DNA of 64,000 bases from Anaerolineales bacterium (GTDB taxonomy: Bacteria; Chloroflexota; Anaerolineae; Anaerolineales; UBA4823), in the NCBI GenBank assembly GCA_025057645.1, contig JANXBJ010000009.1, positions 32,415 to 96,414 on the forward strand. The letters are read 5' to 3'. The notes under the pieces are model-generated. The model was not told the DNA's origin. It worked only from the letters and a program-made list of their open reading frames with translations, and made no database searches. Positions within the stretch are counted from its first letter, which is position 1. Every line of letters starts with the position of its first letter. A program made the translations under genes and the position numbers. Shown here piece by piece: positions 8,667 through 18,547 of this stretch.

Positions 8667-9896
8667 TCACTGTCTCAGCTCCTCTGCAAAACGCTGGATT
8701 TTACGAATCGCCTCGACCACGATTTCCATCTCTTCTTCGCTGCCCAACATCACTGGGTTAGGCAGCCATACGGTCTCCCAAGCGGCTTTGAGGGTGTTGG
8801 GGAAACCGCTGCGCAAGAAAGGATGTTCGGCCCGGGCATGGGGTTCGCCCAGCCGTTTGCGGTAGGCGCCGCTCTTGAAGACATCCAATTCATGCAGCGG
8901 GGGGTAGCTGGCTTGGGTGGGAATGCCCTCGGCGTTGAAAGCAGCGATGAACCGTTCTGTGGAGATACCCGCGAAAGCGCGCCGATCGACATGGAAGATA
9001 TAGGCATAGTAACCGTGGCGGGTCGCGCGCGGGTCGAGCTTTTGCGGAGTGATGCCCTCGATCTTGGGCAATTCGCGGTCGAGGAAGGCCGCGTTGCGGG
9101 AGCGAACGGCTGCTTGCTCATCCAGACGTTTCAATTGCTGGCGCAAAACGGCGCCCTGCCATTCACTAAGACGGTAGTTCGAACCGTAGATGAAGTGGGC
9201 GTAAAACCACTCGCCGGGCATACGACCACAATCGTGCACCGAACGCGCCTTGCGCTCAAGCTCGGGGGAATTGGTGAGGATCATCCCGCCTTCACCGGCG
9301 GTCATCAGCTTAGACGATTGAAAGCTGAAAGTGCCGATATCCCCAATGGCGCCGATTTTGTGCCCTTTCCACTCTGCGCCGTGAGCATGCGAGCTATCTT
9401 CAATTAAGTATAGCCCATAGCGATGGGCAAGTTCTCGCAGGGCATCCAAGTCGGCCGGGTGGCCGCCCATATGGACGGCGATGATGGCCTTGGTGCGGGG
9501 GGTGATGGCCGCTTCCACTTGAGCAGGGTCGATGCAAAAGGTATCGGGGGTGACATCCACTAGCACCGGCAGGGCGCCGGTGAACAGCACGGCGCTGGCT
9601 GTGGCCACAAAGGTGAAATCGGGTACAATGACTTCATCGCCAGGCCCGATCTCCAGCGCGCTGAGGGCCACTTCGAGGGCTGCAGTGCCGTTGGTCACCG
9701 CAACGCCAAATTTCGCCTGATGATAGGCAGCAAACTCCTGTTCAAAAGCGAGGGTCTGCGTGCCGGGAGTGCGCCACCACACCCGGCTCTCGAGGACCTG
9801 GTTGAGCGCTTGGCGTTCATGCTCGTCGTAAACCGGCCAAGCCGGAAACGGGGTTTTCTTCAGCGGTTCACCACCAAGCAAAGCCAGTTTGCTCAT
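8667..9896 (-). CDS. DegT/DnrJ/EryC1/StrS-family PLP aminotransferase
   Basis: EVIVPDFTFVATASAVLFTGALPVLVDVTPDTFCIDP...EDSSHAHGAEWKGHKIGAIGDIGTFSFQSSKLMTAGEGG. Start placed at MSKLALLGG, which has an AAGGAGT RBS. Confidence 0.92.
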   Translation of the reverse strand: MSKLALLGGEPLKKTPFPAWPVYDEHERQALNQVLESRVWWRTPGTQTLAFEQEFAAYHQAKFGVAVTNGTAALEVALSALEIGPGDEVIVPDFTFVATASAVLFTGALPVLVDVTPDTFCIDPAQVEAAITPRTKAIIAVHMGGHPADLDALRELAHRYGLYLIEDSSHAHGAEWKGHKIGAIGDIGTFSFQSSKLMTAGEGGMILTNSPELERKARSVHDCGRMPGEWFYAHFIYGSNYRLSEWQGAVLRQQLKRLDEQAAVRSRNAAFLDRELPKIEGITPQKLDPRATRHGYYAYIFHVDRRAFAGISTERFIAAFNAEGIPTQASYPPLHELDVFKSGAYRKRLGEPHARAEHPFLRSGFPNTLKAAWETVWLPNPVMLGSEEEMEIVVEAIRKIQRFAEELRQ

Positions 9897-9939
9897 CGGA
9901 TCACTCCTTTCTTCCAAATTTTTCCTGCTTGCCCCTGAA

Positions 9940-10941
9940 TTAGCCCAGAATCTGTGCCAAATCGAGCTGCTTGATTTTTTCCTCCGTAATCTCGTGAGCA
10001 ATGCCATAGGGCAGAGCGTGTCTACGCACATACTCAGGGAGTTCACGCAAAACCACCTGAATCACATTCGGGTCTAGGGAATTGAGCGGCACATGGCACT
10101 GGCGCATCGCTTGCCTCAGGATGGCTACATCTTGGCCTTGCAAGGCTGCCATCAGCAAGATGCCTGGGCAAACCAATTCTGCGTGCGATCGTCCTTTCCC
10201 GACATAGTTTTCTGCGAGATAAGCAAAGTAATGCTCGCTGCCCTCTTCGGGGCGAGCATGGCCAATTTGATTGAGCAACTGGGTTTCTAAAGCCAGACAA
10301 TCTAACAATTGCTTCAATCCCTGAGGATCCCCCTTGCCGGCACTGGGAGCGCAATCGATTGTGGCTTCCAAGATTGAGTGAGCGATCTTCTCGATTGCGG
10401 CATGATAGGTCATTGAGGGAGGGTTTTGACCGCGCAGGTCCGCCAGCCTCCAATCCGAGCAGCCGGTGGCGATCGAAAGAAGGTCACAAATCCCGGCTGC
10501 CCTCAGGTGGGGAGGTGCAGAAGCGATGAACTCCAAATCCACGATTAAGAGATCGGCCGTTTTGGTTTCGATATATCGCACGCAGCCTTCCTCACGGATT
10601 GCGGAGGACCAAGCGAAAATCGCATCCACCGAAAGCGCAGTGGGAATCCCGACTAAAGGAAGCCCTTGCTTGACGGCAAGGTATTTCGCAGCATCAAAAG
10701 CCAACCCGCCGCCGACAGCGTAAATCACTTCGCTGGGCTGAGAGAGCGCTAACAGCGCATCCCAGTGTTGACGTGTGGCCTCACGCACCTCCAAGACCGA
10801 AGTAACCGGAATCTGAATTTTCTTGCCGACCAACTCGAAAGCCGGAGGCGTCGTCACGACCGTTGCCGGTCGCCGATCTTCCACTTCGGTAAGGGAGAGA
10901 AGGGAAACTGGAGGCAAAGACCAAATTTTATCCATCGACAT
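9940..10941 (-). CDS. sn-glycerol-1-phosphate dehydrogenase-like (AraM/EgsA family)
   Basis: YAVGGGLAFDAAKYLAVKQGLPLVGIPTALSVDAIFAWSSAIREEG. Confidence 0.75.
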   Translation of the reverse strand: MSMDKIWSLPPVSLLSLTEVEDRRPATVVTTPPAFELVGKKIQIPVTSVLEVREATRQHWDALLALSQPSEVIYAVGGGLAFDAAKYLAVKQGLPLVGIPTALSVDAIFAWSSAIREEGCVRYIETKTADLLIVDLEFIASAPPHLRAAGICDLLSIATGCSDWRLADLRGQNPPSMTYHAAIEKIAHSILEATIDCAPSAGKGDPQGLKQLLDCLALETQLLNQIGHARPEEGSEHYFAYLAENYVGKGRSHAELVCPGILLMAALQGQDVAILRQAMRQCHVPLNSLDPNVIQVVLRELPEYVRRHALPYGIAHEITEEKIKQLDLAQILG

Positions 10942-10951
10942 TCAACCTCAA

Positions 10952-12166
10952 TTAAGTGGACCTTAGGTTAATGTGTTCAAACGAAGTGTCCAGCACGAGC
11001 ATGATTGCGCCCATCACGGCGGCGCGGTAGCCCAGGTTGGAGACAACCAATCGCACTGGCGCAGGCAGACATCCTTGCAGGCGGTTGAGAATGGGTTCGA
11101 CTAAAACATCCGCTGAGCGCGAGACCCCTCCCCCGAGCACGATCACCTCCGGGTCCAAGACCACACTGATGGCAGCAATGACCAAGGCGAGGTAATCGAC
11201 AGTCTCGTCCACGAGAGCTTGCGCCCAATCTACCCCGCTGCGCGCCAAGTCAAACACTTTCTCTGCCGTGAGGGATTCGAGTTCGACGGCCAGACCGCGC
11301 GCACGGATCAGCTCTTGGGCGCGCTGGACCACTCCCGTACCCGAGGCCAAGCTCTCCAGAGCACCGAAGTGTTCGTATCGCTTACCCAAGGCCTCTCTGC
11401 AAGGCAATAAATACCCCACCTCGCCTGCCGATTGATGATAGCCGCGGTAAATCTTACGATCCAGTACAATCCCGCTGCCGATACCAGTGCCTACGGCAAG
11501 GCAAACCAAGCTGGAAGCCCCCTTGGCGACCCCGAAGCCATATTCCCCCAAAGCTGCCAGATTGACATCGTTTTCTACCACCACCTCCAAGCCAAAGCGT
11601 TGGGCTAAAAGATCGCGCAGGGGGAGATCCCGCCAACCCAAGCTGGGTGCCCAAATGACAATCCCTTCATCGAAGAGCGTCACACCCGGGGCGCCCACGC
11701 CGATGCCAAGCACCTTTTGACCTTCGCGACGGGGCACTTGGAGAAGTTCCTCAATCATCTCGATCGTCAAGTTCAAGTTCTCATCCGGGTGCGATGGGAC
11801 AGAAGCCCGATAGACTTCGGCTTGGATTGTGCCACATAGGTCGGCAACCGTGCCATACATTTTTGTGCCGCCGAGATCGAGTCCAATAACCGCGTGCGAA
11901 GTGCCGTTGAAAGAGACTAAAGAACGCGGTCTGCCACCGCTATACTGTTGTTCCTCCAAACGCAGCACCAATCCGTGGCGGGCAAGTTCCTCCAAGATAC
12001 GCATCACGGTAGGTAAGCTCAGGTTCAGGCGAGAAGCGATTTCAGTCGGGGAGATGGGAGAAGCTTGGCGCAGTAAGTCTAAAACACTAGAACGGTTCAG
12101 CCGCCGCATCAGGGCAGCATTGCCGCTATTGGTTGGGGAAAAATCGTCAAGAGAATGGGGGGTCAC
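10952..12166 (-). CDS. ROK-family transcriptional regulator
   Basis: N-terminal HTH (SPTEIASRLNLSLPTVMRILEEL) plus ROK domain (VIGLDLGGTKMYGTVADL; ENDVNLAALGEYGFG). Confidence 0.92.
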   Translation of the reverse strand: MTPHSLDDFSPTNSGNAALMRRLNRSSVLDLLRQASPISPTEIASRLNLSLPTVMRILEELARHGLVLRLEEQQYSGGRPRSLVSFNGTSHAVIGLDLGGTKMYGTVADLCGTIQAEVYRASVPSHPDENLNLTIEMIEELLQVPRREGQKVLGIGVGAPGVTLFDEGIVIWAPSLGWRDLPLRDLLAQRFGLEVVVENDVNLAALGEYGFGVAKGASSLVCLAVGTGIGSGIVLDRKIYRGYHQSAGEVGYLLPCREALGKRYEHFGALESLASGTGVVQRAQELIRARGLAVELESLTAEKVFDLARSGVDWAQALVDETVDYLALVIAAISVVLDPEVIVLGGGVSRSADVLVEPILNRLQGCLPAPVRLVVSNLGYRAAVMGAIMLVLDTSFEHINLRST

Positions 12167-12194
12167 GGTCGATCTCTTTATCGGATGGCGCCAC

Positions 12195-12245
12195 TAACTT
12201 ACTTACGTTATGTAAGTATTATACCCGATTGAACCCTTGAGTCAA
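12195..12245 (-). promoter_or_regulatory. Promoter and operator of the ROK regulator gene
   Basis: Minus strand TTGACT (12245-12240), 16-nt spacer, TATAAT (12223-12218), then inverted repeat ACTTAC-gttat-GTAAGT (12201-12217). Confidence 0.65.
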
Positions 12246-12422
12246 GGAAAATACCCAGAGATTGAGATGCAGACCAATCCCAACAGGGTTCTAATCCCTT
12301 TTGGTAAAAAAGTTAAGGCTAAGAGTCTTGCCAAAATTTCTAATCTATACTTTCTAAAGATAAGAAAATAAATAAGTTGGAACTTTAATATCCTGCGAGA
12401 GAAGACTCAATGGGACTCGAAA

Positions 12423-13233
12423 ATGGCGAAATTGCTTGAGAAAAGCCTTCCCGAACCAAAACCCCGGATCAGCCAACAGACTTCTAACCGCATGATCAGC
12501 ATTGCCACGATTTCGGCACTGATCCTGACATGGGTTATCATCACCCAAAACCGCCTCGTGGAGCCGCTCTTTGCTCCTTCCCCAACCGATTTGTGGCAAG
12601 CGTTTCAAAATCTCTTGCCAAACTTACCCGGCGATCTGGTTGCTAGCATTCTCCGCCGCATCGTGCCTGGCTTTACCATTGGGGTAACCGTTGTTACCTT
12701 ACTAGGCATTTACATGGCGATGAACCAAGTTGGGCGAGCCATTTTTTATCCGATCGTCGAAATCCTACGCCCCCTACCTCCGTTGGCACTGATACCTTTG
12801 CTAATACTCTGGTTTGGAATTGGCTACATCACCCAAATTCTGCTCATCGCCTACGGCATTTTCATTATCATGGTGATCAACTCCTTTGAAGCAGTGCGCA
12901 ACGTCCCACCTATTTATATCCATGCCGCCACCACTTTAGGCGCCAATCGGCGGCAAATCTTCCAGCGGGTGATTTTGCCTTCAATTGTGCCAGATATTGT
13001 TGCCGGTATCCGCGTCTCCGCTGCTGCTGCATTTGGCTATGACGTGGCAGCAGAATTAATGGGAGCCATGACCGGCTTAGGTTACCGTTTGGTTTTAGCT
13101 CGCCGTTATCTACTCACTCAATATTGTCGTTATCTTGATCATTATTGCCATCCTTTCTTTCACCATCGATTTTCTGATCAAACGGGTAGATGCCAAAGTT
13201 ACGAATTGGAAAGCGCGCGTGGAACAAAAGTAA
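12423..13233 (+). pseudogene. ABC transporter permease (SsuC/TauC-like), +1 frameshift near 13110-13125
   Basis: Open to ...GLGYRLVLARRYLLTQ; the expected C-terminus IVVILIIIAILSFTIDFLIKRVDAKVTNWKARVEQK* is in another frame. Span is 811 nt (remainder 1 mod 3). Confidence 0.85.
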
Positions 13234-13320
13234 GGCATGGAGTAGGTCAGCTTTTGCTTGGGGTCCGTCAAGGCATTCGCCTTGCTATCTATCAGAAGTT
13301 AGTTTCTAAGGAGGTCCAAA

Positions 13321-14495
13321 ATGAAAATCACCCGTCTCCTTTCTGTTCTGTTCGTGCTCGTCCTCTTCATCGCCGCCTGTCAACCAGCGACTCCACCACC
13401 GGCTGAAGCCCCTGCAACAGAAGCTCCAACCCAACCGCCAGCTCAACCTATCCAAACGGAACCGCCCGCAGCTCCAGCTCCAACCCCAACACCTGCTCCA
13501 GAGGTAATAACCATCCGCTTCGGCAATCTGCCGTATTTGGATTATGGGCCGTGGATCGTCGCCGAAAAAAATGGGCTATTTGGAGGAACAGGGCATCAAG
13601 CTCGAGACCACCATGTTCGAAGTCGAACAACCCTTGATTGAAGCCATGTTGGGAGGATCCATCGATGCCGGGGCTGGAGCCGACTCGCCTTTCATTATGC
13701 TCGCGCCAAAATCAAAAGATAAATTGCTCATGGTTTCTGTGCACAGCTTGTTCACAGGCTACTCGATTATGGGTCGGCCCGGACAAGTAAAAAACCTACG
13801 ATGATTTCGTCAAAGAAGGCAAATCTCACAATGAGGCGTTAGCAGAAGCTTGCAAGCAACTTCGGGGAAAGACCATTATCCTACCCGGCGGAGCCTCTTT
13901 CTATCCTGTCTTGAACACGGCTTTGGGATATGCCGGACTTACGCAGGCGGATGTCCAAGTGATCGATATGGATCCAGTGGAAGGCGCCGCGGCCTTCTTG
14001 CAAGGCACGGCTGATTTCTACAGCGATGGTCTTCCCCAGCGCTTCAGGCTGGAAAAGGAAGGCATGATCAATGTAGTCACCGGTGTTCAACTCGGCGGTG
14101 GCGCAATGGACACCGCGGGTTTGTATGTGACAAAAGAATTCTTCGATAAAAACCCCGAAGTCGTTTACGGTCTCTTGAAGGCTTGGTATAAGGCCGTTGA
14201 TTACATCAAAGCCGAACCCGATAAAGCCATTCCCATGATGATCGACTGGATCAATGAGATGTCTGGGGCGGGTATGACCGTTGACGACGGGAAGCGCTTC
14301 CTGCAAGATTTGGTGCTCTTCCCCGCCTATCAGGAAGTGGGCGAATGGTTCTTCACAGAAGGCAGCCCATACTACTGGAAGAATCGCCTGCAATTCGTCA
14401 AGGAATACAACGAGGGCGAAGGCGTGGACTTCAGCGGCGTTGATTTGAACGCAATGATGCCTGTCGAGACCATTTATCCTCTCGTCCAGCCCTAA
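13321..14495 (+). pseudogene. NMT1/SsuA-type solute-binding lipoprotein with two +1 frameshifts
   Basis: Fragments read through as WIVAEKMGYLEEQGIKLETTMF... and IMGRPGQVKTYDDFVKEGKSHNEALAEACKQLRGKTIILPGG if one A is removed at each of 13565-13571 (A7) and 13789-13794 (A6). Span is 1175 nt (remainder 2 mod 3). Confidence 0.88.
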
Positions 14496-14589
14496 GGGTT
14501 GAGCACGGCTTGATTTTTGGGTTGTTCAACTGTGCGGTGAAAGACAGACAAGTTCCCGCAGGGTTGAACAACCCTATCTAGAAAGCAGT

Positions 14590-15786
14590 ATGATCACCAT
14601 TCAATATTTAGAACCTGCCCCTGAGACCGCTTCTCTCCAACCGGATGAAGTTATCTTGAAGCTGCAACAAGCCCTGGATCGCCTGCCATTTACTCATCTC
14701 CTCATCGGTTGGGAAATTCCTGAGCGCATCCTCGAAGCCTGTAAAAAATTTACCGAACAGTACGCCATCAAATTCTTGCGGTGGCATCCGCTGCTTACTT
14801 ACAATCAAGAACCGATTGACCCAGCCCTTCGGGTTATTAACCTTTATAATCAGCCAATTTCGGGGTTTCAAAACCTTCCCGAATTCACCTTTTTCTGCCC
14901 AAACCATCCTGAAGCGCGGGAGCGGATTCTTGCTAATTTATCGGTTCAGATTCAAACCGGTCTCTACGACGGCTTCTTTTTAGATCGCATCCGCTACCCA
15001 TCCCCTAGCACCGACCCTTACCGCTATTTGGGCTGCTTTTGCCTCTCCTGCCAGGAAATTGCTCGGGATTTTAACCTCGATTTTGTAAACGTTCGCAGCG
15101 AACTTTTACAAGCCGAGCACAAGGCACAATTTCTTCCCTCTTTTCTCCGTTACCTTGCCGCAGCGCAACCGCATCATCCCGCCGTCCAACCCCTCCCTGA
15201 GTTCCAACGTTTTATGCGCTTTCGCTCCCAAAGCATCACGGCAATCCTGAAAGAGGTGATCGCTGAAATCAAGGGGAAAAATCTAGAAGTTGGCCTGGAT
15301 GCCTTTTCACCCTCTCTCGCCTACATGGTCGGACAAAACCTCGATGAGATTACCCCTTTGGCGGATTGGACAAAGGTGATGAGTTATGCTCATACAATGG
15401 GTCCAGCCGGTATTCCTTACGAACTTTCTCAATTAGCTCAATTCATCAAACAGTCCACTCTTTGGGATGAAAGAGAAATTCTGACTGCTCTCTCCCATGC
15501 CTTCGATTTGGAAATCCCCGATATGTTCGAGAAGCTCATCCGGGCTGGGCTTTCTCCATCAAGCTTAGCCAAAGAAGTTGAACGCGCAGTTCAACGCTCA
15601 CCCAAACCAATTTTAGCAGGAATTGAGCTGGTCGAAATTCCCGGCGTTGCAACCTTGGATAACATCCAGATAGAGCAAGACCTTCAGGCAGTAAAAGCAG
15701 TACACCCTGACGGGATCGCCATCTCTTGGGATCTATGGCATATCCCGCTAGAAAGGTTGGAGCTCTTCCGAAGGATTTGGTCCTAA
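14590..15786 (+). CDS. Putative TIM-barrel glycoside-hydrolase-like protein
   Basis: 397-codon intact ORF; GLYDGFFLDRIRYPSPSTDPYRYLGCFCLSCQ and VGLDAFSPSLAYMVGQNLDEITPLADWTKVMSYAHTMGP patterns. Confidence 0.6.
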   Translation: MITIQYLEPAPETASLQPDEVILKLQQALDRLPFTHLLIGWEIPERILEACKKFTEQYAIKFLRWHPLLTYNQEPIDPALRVINLYNQPISGFQNLPEFTFFCPNHPEARERILANLSVQIQTGLYDGFFLDRIRYPSPSTDPYRYLGCFCLSCQEIARDFNLDFVNVRSELLQAEHKAQFLPSFLRYLAAAQPHHPAVQPLPEFQRFMRFRSQSITAILKEVIAEIKGKNLEVGLDAFSPSLAYMVGQNLDEITPLADWTKVMSYAHTMGPAGIPYELSQLAQFIKQSTLWDEREILTALSHAFDLEIPDMFEKLIRAGLSPSSLAKEVERAVQRSPKPILAGIELVEIPGVATLDNIQIEQDLQAVKAVHPDGIAISWDLWHIPLERLELFRRIWS

Positions 15787-15809
15787 ATCTCTTTGTAATA
15801 AGGTTAGCA

Positions 15810-16577
15810 ATGGAACAGGAAAAAATCAAACTTCAACGGGTCAGTCGAGTTTATGAGATCGGAAAAGGCAGCACCATCATCGCTGTCGAAGATGTCTCCT
15901 TCGCCGTTTCTGCGGAAGAGTTCGTTTGTATCGTCGGACCTTCTGGCTGTGGAAAATCCACCTTGTTATACTTAATTGCTTGTCTCGAAAAACCCTCGGC
16001 AGGGGAAATTCTAATTGATGGCAAGCCGGTCACCGAACCAAACCCGAAAGTGGGGATGGTCTTCCAACCTGATTCCGTGTTTCCCTGGCTCACCGTTAGA
16101 GAAAATATCGAATTTGGACCTGCCTTAAGGGGAATTCCTCCATCTCAACGCCAGCGGATTGCGGAATATTACGTGCACTTAGTGGGTTTAGAAGGATTTG
16201 AAAACACGCTGCCTCGCCAACTATCAGGTGGAATGAAAAAGCGCGTCGATATCGCCCGCGCTTTTGCCAATAATCCCGAAATCCTGCTCATGGATGAGCC
16301 TTTTGGCGCCCTAGACGCAATGACGAAAGAGAAATTGCAAATGGAGTTGCTGCAGATCTGGGAAAACGAGCGCAAAACGATCCTTTTCGTCACCCACGAT
16401 CTTGAAGAAGCCCTGATGTTGGGGACGCGCGTCATCGTCATGAGCCGGCAACCAAATACGATCCAGACCATTTTAGATATTCCCTTTCCCCATCCCCGAT
16501 CGATGATCTTGAAAACAAGTTCACAATTCCAAGAGTACCGCAAAAAGTTGTGGGAGTTGCTGCATTTGAACGTATGA
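15810..16577 (+). CDS. ABC transporter ATP-binding protein (SsuB/TauB/NitD-like)
   Basis: GPSGCGKST Walker A; LSGGMKKRVDIARAF; LLMDEPFGALD Walker B; start at MEQEKIKLQ. Confidence 0.93.
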   Translation: MEQEKIKLQRVSRVYEIGKGSTIIAVEDVSFAVSAEEFVCIVGPSGCGKSTLLYLIACLEKPSAGEILIDGKPVTEPNPKVGMVFQPDSVFPWLTVRENIEFGPALRGIPPSQRQRIAEYYVHLVGLEGFENTLPRQLSGGMKKRVDIARAFANNPEILLMDEPFGALDAMTKEKLQMELLQIWENERKTILFVTHDLEEALMLGTRVIVMSRQPNTIQTILDIPFPHPRSMILKTSSQFQEYRKKLWELLHLNV

Positions 16578-16783
16578 GGTGAGAATCCAATCTGCTGGCA
16601 ATCTCCATCCTGGACGGATGCGGATATACGGCGTGTCCCGATTTATCCCTCATTCTCGAGACCCAATCTCCTGAATCAAGCTCCGCAGGCTATAATAACA
16701 AACAGAGGCTTGGGCTTTGGTTTGTCTGCCATCCCGCCAATCTACAACAATTGCATTCCTGAGAAAGATTTCAGCAGGTAGAG

Positions 16784-17310
16784 ATGACTCACAGAGCAGA
16801 GAACTTTCGCATTGAGCACGATTCGTTGGGTGAATTAGCGGTGCCTGCTCAGGCACTGTATGGCATTCAGACTCGGCGGGCTGTAACTAACTTCCCCATC
16901 AGCGGCCGCCGTCCCTATCGGGCGTTTATCTGGTCGATGGCGTTGATTAAAGCCTGCGCCGCTCTAAGTCAATCACGAATTGGGTTTGCTCGATGAAATG
17001 CGCGCCGTGGCGATCCAACAGGCTGCCCAGGAAGTAATGGACGGCACATGGGATGAACACTCTGCATTCGATCCCTCTCAAGCAGAGGCAGACACGAGCC
17101 ACAACACGAATTTTAACGAGGTGATTGCCAACTGCGCCACGCAATTGCTTGGCGGCGCATTGGGCGAGTATCAGGAGCGGCTAATCCAACCTCATTCAGA
17201 CCATCTTGGATATTCCCCTTCCCCCATCTGCAAACAAACGACACCGAAACCTGTCAAAGAGTTCTAGGAATACCGCAGGGAACTCGGGATTTGCCACATT
17301 TGAATATCTA
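16784..17310 (+). pseudogene. Decayed aspartase/fumarase N-terminus joined to a decayed ABC-ATPase C-terminus
   Basis: FRIEHDSLGELAVPAQALYGIQTRRAVTNFPISGR + frameshift + GLLDEMRAVAIQQAAQEVMDGTWD...TSHNTNFNEVIANCATQLLGG, then degenerate FQTILDIPLP...EYRREL...HLNI-like sequence matching the 3' end of the adjacent ATPase gene. Confidence 0.75.
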
Positions 17311-17707
17311 TACAACCTCCAAAGAGAGCAGAGCACAAGGGAAAGCTATACCTCCCGGCTTTACTAACTTTTTCGCAGTCTACAGAGGCCCCTGAGAACC
17401 AGACCCATATAAAGGCAAAGGACCAGCGTAAGAGTTGCGCCAATTACATTATAGAAAAAGATGATCCACCTGGTAAATGGCAGCTACAGAAACCAAGCGG
17501 GGCAACTCTAAAAGATTTTTGTCAGAAACTCATCCCCGCAATTGACGGTACTTAGGTTGCGTCGAGGCAAATGTATAAGAAGTCAACCCCCTTCTCTTCC
17601 ACTCTCCGCCCGTGTCTTAGGCCATATTTGCAAAATTCCAGGGAGTGAGAAGGAGACCGTCCCCGATGGTCCAGAGAACACAAGCTCCGCTGGTCCAAAG
17701 AACTCAT

Positions 17708-18547
17708 CTACGAAACCACCTCCTCCGCATCGCTATAAACTTCTATGCCCAGCTCTCGAGCAAGCTCTTTATCCTTCTCGAGGATCATGGGTGAAATCAA
17801 AAGCATTCGGTCTACTTTGCGCCCTGTCCGCTTTTCATATGAACGCACCTTCCGCTCAAAGGTGTAAATCTCCGAGCGGCTCGCTGCAGACTTGATCTCA
17901 CACACAAGCACCTGTCCGTTGCGGATAATCACATCCAACTCTACTTGATCAGGGCGCCCAAAGACTTCACCGCTCTCGTCTCGATATTCCACCCACTCCA
18001 CTTTGACCCCAAAAGACTCCTCTAGAATCGCCCTAAGAGCGTTGCGGAAGGAAGCCTCAGTAGACACTCCCCAACGAGCGCCGAGAGCACCAATTGTGCG
18101 ATCGATGCGGCGGTCGACACGGTCAATCCGCTCAAGAAGTTCCCAAATAAGCCGCTGATTTTCTTGCCACCTGAGCTGACTCTCTTCCCATTTGCGTTGA
18201 TTCTCTTCCCACTTCCGTTGATTCTCTTCCCATTTGCGCTCGCTCTCCTCGCGCATGGCGCGCATTTCCCGCTGGAACTCTTCCCGCATAGCCTCCAAGC
18301 GGCGCTGATTCTCTTCCCATCTGCGCTGATTCTCTTCCCACTTCCGTTGATTCTCTTCCCATTTGCGCTCGCTCTCCTCACGCATAGCCCGAATCTCTGC
18401 CAGCATCTGCTCAAAGCGGCTCTCGGATTCGGCGCGACTGGGTGCATACTCATGAATCAAGTGCCACACCCAATCCCGAATTTGCGGGTCTTTCATCACC
18501 AATGCAGGAAGTTCTCTTTGGATAATCTCACGAATATTCTCTTCCAC
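17708..18547 (-). CDS. DUF3782-type coiled-coil protein with C-terminal PD-(D/E)XK nuclease-like domain
   Basis: WEENQRK heptads; C-terminal DQVELDVIIRNGQVLVCEIKSAASR (D...ExK). Confidence 0.75.
   Translation of the reverse strand: MEENIREIIQRELPALVMKDPQIRDWVWHLIHEYAPSRAESESRFEQMLAEIRAMREESERKWEENQRKWEENQRRWEENQRRLEAMREEFQREMRAMREESERKWEENQRKWEENQRKWEESQLRWQENQRLIWELLERIDRVDRRIDRTIGALGARWGVSTEASFRNALRAILEESFGVKVEWVEYRDESGEVFGRPDQVELDVIIRNGQVLVCEIKSAASRSEIYTFERKVRSYEKRTGRKVDRMLLISPMILEKDKELARELGIEVYSDAEEVVS
18160..18410. repeat. Coding tandem repeats: ~21-nt heptad units within a ~129-nt (43-aa) duplication
   Basis: cttccgttgattctcttcccatttgcgctcgctctcctc occurs at ~18212 and ~18341, 129 nt apart. 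Confidence 0.85.

Noticed and set aside
8658-9407. Plus-strand 249-aa ORF opposite the DegT aminotransferase
   Set aside because: Shadow ORF; the opposite strand has strong DegT motifs and a good RBS.
12423-14495. Programmed +1 frameshifting in the ABC operon
   Set aside because: Three separate sites across two genes, two in plain A homopolymers. No known programmed-frameshift signal was recognised, so decay or sequencing error is simpler.
18160-18410. CRISPR-like periodic repeat
   Set aside because: Repeats are in-frame heptad codons inside an ORF with no spacers; no cas genes in the window.
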